From contig NZ_KE384547.1 in assembly GCF_000426625.1 (NCBI RefSeq), positions 62,001 through 126,000 on the forward strand: a stretch of 64,000 nt of DNA, given 5' to 3'. The notes under the pieces are model-generated. The model was not told where the DNA came from. It was given only the letters and a program-made list of their open reading frames with translations, and did not search any database. Of this stretch, positions 58,128 to 64,000 are shown in pieces (position 1 is the first letter of the stretch; every line of letters starts with the position of its first letter). Made by a program: the position numbers and the translations under genes. This stretch comes from Psychrilyobacter atlanticus DSM 19335. GTDB taxonomy: Bacteria > Fusobacteriota > Fusobacteriia > Fusobacteriales > Fusobacteriaceae.

Positions 58128-58136
58128 ATTATATCA
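58128..58136 (-). promoter_or_regulatory. Extended -10 promoter of the mutS2 operon
   Basis: Minus strand TGATATAAT, about 48 bases before the mutS2 start. The -35 region is weak. Confidence 0.5.
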
Positions 58137-58186
58137 TAAGAGTTTTTTTTTTTACAGAAAACTATATCTTTATTGTAGAAAAAACC

Positions 58187-58215
58187 TTGCTTTTTTACTT
58201 GCTTTATGCTAAAAT
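58187..58215 (+). promoter_or_regulatory. Promoter of rpmB
   Basis: TTGCTT (58187-58192), 17-base spacer and TAAAAT (58210-58215), 38 bases before the start codon. Confidence 0.5.
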
Positions 58216-58252
58216 TTAAGCCGATGTTTTAATAAAGAGGAGGTGCAATATA

Positions 58253-58510
58253 ATGAAAAGATGTGAAATCACTGGTAAAGGAATTACTTTCGGACACAGT
58301 ATCTCTCATGCTCATAACATGAACAAGAGAATATGGAAGCCAAACTTACAAACAGTTAAAGTTGAAATCAACGGTCAATTAACTAAAGTAAAAGTTTGTG
58401 TTAAAATGTTAAGATCTTTAAAAGCTGCAGATTCAGTTGAAATTGCTAGAATTTTAAAGAAAAATGCCGCTACTTTAAGCCCAAGAATAAACAAGGTTTT
58501 AAGCAAGTAA
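58253..58510 (+). CDS. rpmB: 50S ribosomal protein L28
   Basis: An 85-residue protein: MKRCEITGKGITFGHSISHAHN, then RIWKPNLQTV and KVCVKMLRSLKAAD. This is the compact L28 form. GAGGAGGTG lies 9 bases before the ATG; own promoter and terminator. Single cysteine near the N-terminus, not the zinc-binding CxxC type. Confidence 0.96.
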   Translation: MKRCEITGKGITFGHSISHAHNMNKRIWKPNLQTVKVEINGQLTKVKVCVKMLRSLKAADSVEIARILKKNAATLSPRINKVLSK

Positions 58511-58516
58511 TAGCAT

Positions 58517-58551
58517 AAAAAAAGACAGCCATTAAGGATCTGTCTTTTTTT
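58517..58551 (+). terminator. Terminator of rpmB
   Basis: AAAAAAGACAG paired with CTGTCTTTTTT across an 11-base loop, T-run following. Confidence 0.85.
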
Positions 58552-58650
58552 ATTTTTTGTAAATAAATATTTTGTATATTCCCATCTATCTTGATAAAAT
58601 AAATTATCATTCAATAATAGATGAGTAATTTATAGTAAGGAGGACACTCT

Positions 58651-59040
58651 ATGAACTATGCCATTCCAGCGTTATTATTTTCAGGAATTTCTATGTTTTT
58701 CAATGGTTATACAATTAGATATTTAAATCTATCTAAGTTGATCAGAGATTTTCATAATCATCCAGATAAAGATTGTAATATCAAAGCCCAAATTTCAAAT
58801 TTTAGACTACGGGTAAAATATATTAAATGGATACAATTTTTTTCTGTATTTTCATTGTTTTTAGCGACCCTTTCTACATTTACTATTTTTTTTGAATATA
58901 TTCAGATAGGATGGGCTTTATTTATTTTTTCCATAATCAGTTTTTTAATATCTCTCATTATTTCTGCCTTAGAAATTAAAATTTCTACAATAGCTTTAAA
59001 CATTTCCTTAAAAGATGGAGGCGACCCAAGATGCAGTTAA
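58651..59040 (+). CDS. DUF2721-family membrane protein, copy 1
   Basis: A 129-residue protein with three hydrophobic segments (about 3-21, 60-78 and 85-108). NYAIPALLFSGISMFFNGYTIRYLNLSKLIRDFH matches the start of DUF2721 proteins (TPALIFSAISLLLLAYTNRFLALASLIR-type). Function unknown. AAGGAGG precedes the ATG. It overlaps the second copy by 10 bases. Confidence 0.78.
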   Translation: MNYAIPALLFSGISMFFNGYTIRYLNLSKLIRDFHNHPDKDCNIKAQISNFRLRVKYIKWIQFFSVFSLFLATLSTFTIFFEYIQIGWALFIFSIISFLISLIISALEIKISTIALNISLKDGGDPRCS

Positions 59041-59447
59041 CACTTACAACCCCAGCATTAATTTTTTCTACTATTTCACTTCTACTCTTAGCCTATACAA
59101 GTAGATTTCTGGCTCTAAGTAACCTTATTAGATCTCTTCATAACCAGGCGACCCAAGAGGTAAATAGAGTCGACATACTCCTGCCTCAAATAGAGAATTT
59201 AAAATTAAGGATAAAAATCATAAAAAATATGCAGCTAATAGGGATTATTTCTCTATTTTTCTGTGTTTTTTCCATGTTTTTAATATTTTTACAACAGATT
59301 GTCCTAGCAGAATTTGTCTTTGCAGGAAGCTTAATTTTACTAATGATCTCGCTATCTCTTTCCGCTATAGAGATAAATATCTCTGTAAAAGCACTGAATA
59401 TAGAGTTAAGCCAATGCATAGGAGACCAATGTAAAATAGTAAAATAA
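59031..59447 (+). CDS. DUF2721-family membrane protein, copy 2
   Basis: A 138-residue protein closer to the DUF2721 consensus: LTTPALIFSTISLLLLAYTSRFLALSNLIRSLHNQ, with IENLKLRIKIIKNMQ before the second segment and AIEINISVKALNIEL after the third. Tandem paralogue of the preceding gene, probably a heteromeric partner. Function unknown. Confidence 0.82.
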   Translation: MQLTLTTPALIFSTISLLLLAYTSRFLALSNLIRSLHNQATQEVNRVDILLPQIENLKLRIKIIKNMQLIGIISLFFCVFSMFLIFLQQIVLAEFVFAGSLILLMISLSLSAIEINISVKALNIELSQCIGDQCKIVK

Positions 59448-59470
59448 AAAAGTAATTTAATATCTATTAA

Positions 59471-59497
59471 AAAAATCGAGGGAATTCCTCGATTTTT
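59471..59497. terminator. Bidirectional terminator between convergent genes
   Basis: AAAAATCGAGG and CCTCGATTTTT arms (11 bp) around a 5-base loop. It overlaps the stop of the heptosyltransferase gene on the minus strand. Confidence 0.85.
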
Positions 59498-60476
59498 ATT
59501 TTTTTTCTATTCTTTTTATTATATCTTCAGCACTTATATTTTTCATACAATTAAAATGATCTTTAGGACATTTTTTATCTCCATGTAATGAACACGGAGA
59601 ACATGGTTCATTTCCATAGATCAAAACTCCTAACTCATCATACTCAAACATATTTGGATCTGTAGGGCCGAATATCACATAGGACTTGGTCTTAACTCCA
59701 CGTCCGATATGAAATGGTCCCGAATCATTGGTCACTAAAAATTTAGCTTTGGATAACAATGCTCCACTCTCTTTCAGGCTTAATTCACCAGCCAGATTTA
59801 TACAGATGTTCCCACTTATTTTATTAATTTCCTCACACTCTTCCTTCTCTTTAGGACTTCCGATCAGAATTATCTCTGTCTTATATCTCTCTTTTATCAA
59901 TTGAGCTAGTTTACCAAATCCTTCTACAGTCCATTTTTTAGTATTTTTAGAAGCTCCCGGTGCGAACACCACATAATTTTTATAGCTCTCTACTTTTTCT
60001 TCATCCTTTTCAGAAAAATTAAACTCCAAATCTTCTCCATTGTAATCTATCCCTAAAACTTTGAAGGCATCAAAGTAGTTTTTCACTATGGTATTATCAG
60101 CTCTATATTTAATCAATCCAGATTTTACAAGGATAGTTTTATATAATGATCTTTTTATATACCTGAAAGTTTTCTCTCCCAAAAAAAATGTGATCAATCT
60201 AGATCTTATCTTAGAATGCAGATCAAATACATAATCATATTTATTTTCTTTCAATATCTTTGAAAAATGCCTTATATTTTTTATTCCGTCATCTGTATCT
60301 TTTTTAAAGATAATCAGATTATCTATATTGGGATTCCCCTCTATAGCATCTTTAAATTTATCCAAAACTATAAAATCAATCTTTAAATTTTTATTTTTTT
60401 CCTTTAATTTTTTTAGGATTGGGGTGGTTAATATAACATCCCCTATAGAACTCAGCCTTATTATTAATATCCTCAT
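59496..60476 (-). CDS. Heptosyltransferase, GT9, WaaF/WaaC-like
   Basis: A 326-residue GT9 enzyme: MRILIIRLSSIGDVILTTPILKKL, VVFAPGASKNTKKWTVEGFGKLA and FLVTNDSGPFHIGRGVKTKSYVIFGPTDP. It shares the C-terminal CSPCSLHGDKKCPKDHFNC cysteine cluster with the WaaF-like protein at 12747-13772. Lies apart from the main LPS region. ATG at 60476 has GGGGG 5 bases upstream; a TTG 4 codons earlier is less likely. Confidence 0.88.
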   Translation of the reverse strand: MRILIIRLSSIGDVILTTPILKKLKEKNKNLKIDFIVLDKFKDAIEGNPNIDNLIIFKKDTDDGIKNIRHFSKILKENKYDYVFDLHSKIRSRLITFFLGEKTFRYIKRSLYKTILVKSGLIKYRADNTIVKNYFDAFKVLGIDYNGEDLEFNFSEKDEEKVESYKNYVVFAPGASKNTKKWTVEGFGKLAQLIKERYKTEIILIGSPKEKEECEEINKISGNICINLAGELSLKESGALLSKAKFLVTNDSGPFHIGRGVKTKSYVIFGPTDPNMFEYDELGVLIYGNEPCSPCSLHGDKKCPKDHFNCMKNISAEDIIKRIEKK

Positions 60477-60541
60477 TTTTTCCCCCAATCTATATTACAC
60501 TAGTTTTTTATCATTTTATTATACCATAATTATCATTCAAA

Positions 60542-60574
60542 ATAAAAAAAACCTAGTCGGAACTCCGACTAGGT
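60542..60574 (-). terminator. Terminator of the NhaC-family gene
   Basis: Perfect 10-bp ACCTAGTCGG/CCGACTAGGT stem with a 4-base loop, then eight T on the minus strand, 10 bases after the stop codon. Confidence 0.93.
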
Positions 60575-60584
60575 CTGCTAAATT

Positions 60585-62321
60585 TTATACTAATTCCACT
60601 TCTTCTCTTGTCTCCGACACTTCCTCTACAGATTTACCTAAAAATCTTACAGCAAGTATAGTAGCTATTATAGATACAGGTAAAACAGCGTAGATCGATA
60701 TTCCCATTCCAACTGGTAAATATCCAAATAATATTGTGATACTTCCCACTACAAGTGCATATACAATTTGAGTTTTTACATGCTCTATATGATCACATTC
60801 AGCTCCCATAGATGAAAGAATAGTCGTGTCAGATATTGGTGAACAATGATCCCCGAAGATAGCTCCTGTAAGAACCGCTCCTATACTCATGATTATATAT
60901 GATGATAGTGTTTCTCCCGATAACCCAGCAGCTCCACCGATAGCATTAGCTAATGGTATTGCCAGCGGCATCAATATTCCCATAGTTCCATATGATGTTC
61001 CTGTAGAAAAAGCAATTACCGATCCCAAGATAAATATGATAGATGGCAGAATTGCTTTTGGTATAGTTCCAGCCAATGCATTTACCAGGTATACAGATGT
61101 TCCTAATTCCTTTATCAGAGAAGTCAATGACCAAGCTAATAATAATATAACTCCTGTTATTACCAATGATTTCATTCCATGTACCCAAGTATCGATAGCC
61201 TCTGAAAACTTAAATATTTTTTTAGATATTCCCATAACGATAGCTACGATGGATGCGAATAATGCTGCCTGGAATATTACCAATGAAGCATCTGCATTTC
61301 CGAAAGTTTCTCTGATAGCATAGAACGATAGTGGAGAATTATTTACAGTCTCAAGTACCGCTCCCTCTAAGTAACCCTTTCCATTAAGATAGAAACCTAC
61401 AAATGAACCTATGATCAATACCATAATTGGTATGATAGCGTTCCATATGTTAAGTACTACTCCCTCTTTAGGAGCTATCATCTTAGCTTCCTCTGGACTA
61501 ACTTTAGCTGCCGAACCACTTGTCACCTGACCAGTTGTTCTGGCTCTCTTTTCAGCCTTAGCCATAGGACCAAATTCTCTCAAGAAATATGCTGTAGATG
61601 CCACAAATACCAGCATCAAAATATTATAAAATCTATATGGAATTGTCTGTACGAAGATGCTGTATGCATTTATATTTTCCATTCCTATAAGTGAATATCC
61701 GTCTTTTATTACTGATATCTCATATCCTACCCAGGTAGAGATAAGTGCTATCCCTGCAATAGGTGCTGCTGTTGAATCTATTATAAATGCTAATTTTTCT
61801 CTCGATATTCTCATCTTGTCTGTTATAGGTCTCATAATCGGCCCAACAATAAGTGCGTTAGCATAGTCATCAAAGAAGATAAATAACCCCATAACCCAAG
61901 TGATCAATTGAGCTGATCTAGGAGTTTTAGCTCTTTTAGCCAAAGATTCTGCTACAGCTCTTGCTCCACCCATCTTAGAGATCAATGCTACCAATCCACC
62001 GATAGTTAAACATTGTAAGATTATACCTGCATTCCATGAATCTGCCATAGATCCGATTATTCTATTGGTTATATCGGAAAAACCTCCTATTAAACTAAAT
62101 AGATAATTTTTCCCCTGAGTTATCCCCAATAAGAATGACCCTGAATAGATCCCTATAAATAATGACAAAATTACATTTTTAGTTATAAAAGCTAAAGTTA
62201 TAGCTATAATTGGTGGCAGAAGTGTCCACGCTCCTAAGTTTAACGCCGCCTCTGATGAATCTGCTCCAAATCCTAAACTACTCATAACTCCTAACAACAA
62301 TACAATTATTATACCTCTCAT
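60585..62321 (-). CDS. NhaC-family antiporter superfamily protein, probable lysine transporter (LysW type)
   Basis: A 578-residue protein with about twelve membrane segments: ADSWNAGIILQCLTIGGLVALISKMGG, FIFFDDYANALIVGP, STGTSYGTMGILMPLAIP and FGDHCSPISDTTILSSMGAECDH are the conserved NhaC-type blocks. Its mRNA leader carries a lysine riboswitch with a terminator, as known for LysW-type transporters of this family, so lysine uptake (possibly Na+-driven) is more likely than plain Na+/H+ exchange. AGGAGG precedes the ATG. A hydrophobic signal-like start precedes the first NhaC helix. Confidence 0.88.
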   Translation of the reverse strand: MRGIIIVLLLGVMSSLGFGADSSEAALNLGAWTLLPPIIAITLAFITKNVILSLFIGIYSGSFLLGITQGKNYLFSLIGGFSDITNRIIGSMADSWNAGIILQCLTIGGLVALISKMGGARAVAESLAKRAKTPRSAQLITWVMGLFIFFDDYANALIVGPIMRPITDKMRISREKLAFIIDSTAAPIAGIALISTWVGYEISVIKDGYSLIGMENINAYSIFVQTIPYRFYNILMLVFVASTAYFLREFGPMAKAEKRARTTGQVTSGSAAKVSPEEAKMIAPKEGVVLNIWNAIIPIMVLIIGSFVGFYLNGKGYLEGAVLETVNNSPLSFYAIRETFGNADASLVIFQAALFASIVAIVMGISKKIFKFSEAIDTWVHGMKSLVITGVILLLAWSLTSLIKELGTSVYLVNALAGTIPKAILPSIIFILGSVIAFSTGTSYGTMGILMPLAIPLANAIGGAAGLSGETLSSYIIMSIGAVLTGAIFGDHCSPISDTTILSSMGAECDHIEHVKTQIVYALVVGSITILFGYLPVGMGISIYAVLPVSIIATILAVRFLGKSVEEVSETREEVELV

Positions 62322-62364
62322 ATCTTTCCTCCTAAGTGTTTTGAAGAAAGGAGATCTTTTAACT

Positions 62365-62401
62365 CAAAAAAAAGAGTTATCGGATCTCTACCGATAACTC
62401 T
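62365..62401 (-). terminator. Expression-platform terminator of the lysine riboswitch
   Basis: Perfect 11-bp AGAGTTATCGG/CCGATAACTCT stem with a 7-base loop and eight T on the minus strand, between the aptamer and the transporter gene. Formed when lysine is bound, it would stop transcription. Confidence 0.88.
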
Positions 62402-62452
62402 AATTTATAAACCTACAATTATGTATAATAGGTCTTTATCTTAAAATCATTC

Positions 62453-62615
62453 GACAGCTCCCCATTATCATCTGATAATGACAGTACCACAGATATTATC
62501 CATAGTCCCAACTTAAGATTTCGACAAATCTTAAATTTCGGCAAAACTTCCTTTCTTTTGGTTTCAAAATCTATCCGACTCCTCCAAAATACTCCTAAGG
62601 TTTGCAACCTCTATC
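62453..62615 (-). promoter_or_regulatory. Lysine riboswitch (L-box) aptamer
   Basis: Minus strand from 62615 shows GATAGAGGTTGC, then TTAGGAGTA, GAAAGGAAGTTTTGCCGAA, TTAAGTTGGGACTA and TACTGTCATTATC, closing with GGGGAGCTGTC. These are the conserved blocks, in order, of the lysine aptamer, with the P1 stem GATAG/CTGTC. Upstream of an NhaC-type gene, it makes a lysine-repressed transcription attenuator. Confidence 0.93.
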
Positions 62616-62643
62616 TTCATTCATATATTTTTATGTTGAGACT

Positions 62644-62672
62644 AGTATATCTATTTCAGTTATATTTGTCAA
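62644..62672 (-). promoter_or_regulatory. Promoter of the lysine riboswitch transcript
   Basis: Consensus TTGACA (62672-62667), 17-base spacer and TATACT (62649-62644) on the minus strand, ending about 29 bases before the aptamer. Confidence 0.85.
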
Positions 62673-62709
62673 ACATATTTTTTATAGTTTATATTTTTTT
62701 TGCTATTTT

Positions 62710-62745
62710 TTAATCTTGCAATCCTGACTAGGGTCAAGATTTTAT
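62710..62745. other. Weak hairpin between riboswitch promoter and YedE-like gene
   Basis: AATCTTG and CAAGATT arms enclose an imperfect inner stem. T-run support is on the plus strand only, so a terminator call for the minus-strand YedE-like gene is not firm. Confidence 0.3.
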
Positions 62746-62781
62746 ATAGTCTTTACTCATTCACTATGAATGAATAAAATA

Positions 62782-63999
62782 CTATTTTATTTTTACTGCA
62801 ACTCTGTTTCCTAAGATTCCTCCACCTACTAAAGCAGCAAAGAAAACCCATCCAGATAGTGAGAAGTTTGCAATTGGAGTATATAATGCTCCTACATTAC
62901 AACCATTTGCAAGTCTAGTTCCAAATCCCATTAATATTCCACCCATAGCATATAGAGCCGCTTGTTTAAATGTGATTTTGATCTCGCTTGTTGCTGTACT
63001 CTTAAATGTTCCAGCTAAAAGTAAACAAATTATTGTTCCTACCATAATTCCAATATTTTGAACATTGATTGGATGATCGAAAAATGGCATTGTATAGAAT
63101 TTTACCGGGAAATTAGTAAAGTTAGATAATGATTCAGGTGATATTCCAAATACCATTAAGAATCTTCCGAACCACCATCCGTAAGGTGTAGAAGCTCCCC
63201 ATCCAGCTTTAGTTACACCCATTAATAATGTGAATATAACAGCTATTACCGCTGCTCCTACTTTCATAGACCACGGTGTAACAAATAATCTTGTGTATGT
63301 TTCTTCACTTAATAATTTGAACTCTTTATTACTATCTTTATCTTGTGTGGCGATCTTAACTTGCTCTAATTCACTAGGTACCCCTGTAAAAGTTCCAGAT
63401 ACTCTTCTAGAAGATTCATATTTTTTAGACATATATACTACTATTCCACAAAGTAGTGAAGTTAATAGAACCGCTCCTAAATACCCGTCTAATCCATCCC
63501 ATTTAAATAAATCCGGGAAATAAACTCCATTATACAACTTTGCACCTGTTTCAGACGTAAACCATGATTTTCTGATCCAATCTGTTGAAATTCCAGCCTC
63601 TTTTACCCAAGTTGCAGCTCTTTGGAAAGGGAATCCTAAGAAAACACCCATACCGAAGAAGATAAGAGTAATGAATCCTCTTGAAAATCCTGTAACAACG
63701 TCTGTTAAAACTCCTGATGCACAACAAACTGAGAATGTCATACCAAATCCAAACATGATTCCACCAAGGATTAACCCAGAGTTAACTTGGTTTACCCAAA
63801 GATCGTATGAACTGGCATCTGCATTATAAAGAAATGCTGCCGATAAAATAGATGTACCTAAGAACATATAAGCTAATATTCTCATTAATTTTGTTGAACC
63901 TGTATTGTAAGCTCTGTTTACAGATCCTGCAAACCCCATAAATCCTCTAGTTAATGCATATCCAAATCCAGCTCCCGCCAATAATCTAAAAAATAACAT
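62782..63999 (-). CDS. YeeE/YedE-family membrane protein (sulfur or selenium compound transport), 5' end uncertain at window edge
   Basis: At least 405 residues with about ten membrane segments. Two half-repeats carry conserved cysteine motifs: GFGMTFSVCCASGVLTDVVTGFSRG near residue 85 and GFGTRLANGCNVGALYTPIANFSLSGW near 365, as in YeeE/YedE (thiosulfate permease TsuA and the selenium-linked YedE group). The first methionine in view lies at the very edge (63999) inside a hydrophobic segment, so the true start may be outside the window. Which anion it carries is unknown. Confidence 0.85.
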   Translation of the reverse strand: MLFFRLLAGAGFGYALTRGFMGFAGSVNRAYNTGSTKLMRILAYMFLGTSILSAAFLYNADASSYDLWVNQVNSGLILGGIMFGFGMTFSVCCASGVLTDVVTGFSRGFITLIFFGMGVFLGFPFQRAATWVKEAGISTDWIRKSWFTSETGAKLYNGVYFPDLFKWDGLDGYLGAVLLTSLLCGIVVYMSKKYESSRRVSGTFTGVPSELEQVKIATQDKDSNKEFKLLSEETYTRLFVTPWSMKVGAAVIAVIFTLLMGVTKAGWGASTPYGWWFGRFLMVFGISPESLSNFTNFPVKFYTMPFFDHPINVQNIGIMVGTIICLLLAGTFKSTATSEIKITFKQAALYAMGGILMGFGTRLANGCNVGALYTPIANFSLSGWVFFAALVGGGILGNRVAVKIK

Positions 64000-64000
64000 T

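Noticed and set aside
60889-61323. 144-codon plus-strand ORF opposite the NhaC-family gene
   Set aside because: Shadow frame of a strongly conserved membrane protein gene, without translation signals.
60585-62321. Plain Na+/H+ antiporter NhaC annotation
   Set aside because: The lysine riboswitch in the leader makes lysine transport the better call.

Overview
The window looks like chromosome of a Gram-negative, strictly fermentative, low-GC bacterium of the phylum Fusobacteriota, most likely near Ilyobacter, Propionigenium or Psychrilyobacter. This rests on the overall gene set: AT-rich DNA with strong GGAGG ribosome binding sites, many LPS heptosyltransferase-type genes, a ferredoxin-linked 2-oxoacid oxidoreductase, an electron-bifurcating-type [FeFe] hydrogenase, MreB, Mini-RNase III and MutS2. 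The genus is an inference from gene content and the look of the 16S sequence, not from a database search.

Layout. 1-4945: peptide-type ABC transporter on the minus strand, with two tandem paralogous lipoprotein binding proteins and the start of a DppB/OppB-like permease. 5337-9354: RidA, then on the plus strand a P-loop ATPase followed by a four-subunit 2-oxoacid:ferredoxin oxidoreductase (Vor-like). 9425-27202: a large minus-strand cell-envelope region. A 14-gene unit (27202 down to 13944) carries family-2, -8 and -9 glycosyltransferases, an O-antigen ligase, a TagF-like glycerophosphotransferase, dTDP-sugar genes (RfbA, FdtA/QdtA-like, FdtB-like) and RfaY/WaaY-like kinases. A second unit (13772 down to 9425) has a WaaF-like transferase, two more kinases and an LtaS/sulfatase-family membrane protein.

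27307-28889: seventeen tRNA genes on the minus strand, driven by a strong promoter at 28965-28993. 29025-31908: a PD-(D/E)XK nuclease and a UvrD-type helicase. 32029-34741: a 50-codon small gene and a polar amino-acid ABC transporter. 34924-37056: a GIY-YIG protein, a DUF1576-like membrane protein and an ACT-like TM1266-family protein. 37111-40714: a [FeFe] hydrogenase and a NuoE-NuoF fusion. 40860-42618: Nudix hydrolase and M29 aminopeptidase. 42744-48110: a complete minus-strand rRNA operon (16S-23S-5S-tRNA-Lys) whose promoter is nearly identical to that of the tRNA array.

48337-58080: a decayed LtaS-like pseudogene at the end of an eight-gene housekeeping operon (mutS2, ispD, nitrilase, unknown membrane-anchored protein, cysS, mrnC, mreB, holB). 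58253-59447: rpmB and two tandem DUF2721 genes. 59496-60476: another heptosyltransferase. 60585-62672: an NhaC-family transporter behind a lysine riboswitch, therefore probably a lysine transporter. 62782-63999: a YeeE/YedE-family membrane protein at the window edge.

Together the metabolic genes fit an amino-acid and peptide fermenter: peptides and lysine are taken up, 2-oxoacids are oxidised to reduce ferredoxin, and hydrogenase plus NADH module disposes of electrons. The most unusual points are a probable AUA start codon in an LPS kinase gene, a two-polypeptide HydA plus fused HydBC-like enzyme, duplicated control regions at the tandem binding-protein genes, a 34-bp perfect palindrome between helicase and nuclease, and a possible translational-coupling micro-ORF inside the mreB 5' region. 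No CRISPR array, insertion sequence, prophage or clear defence island was seen.
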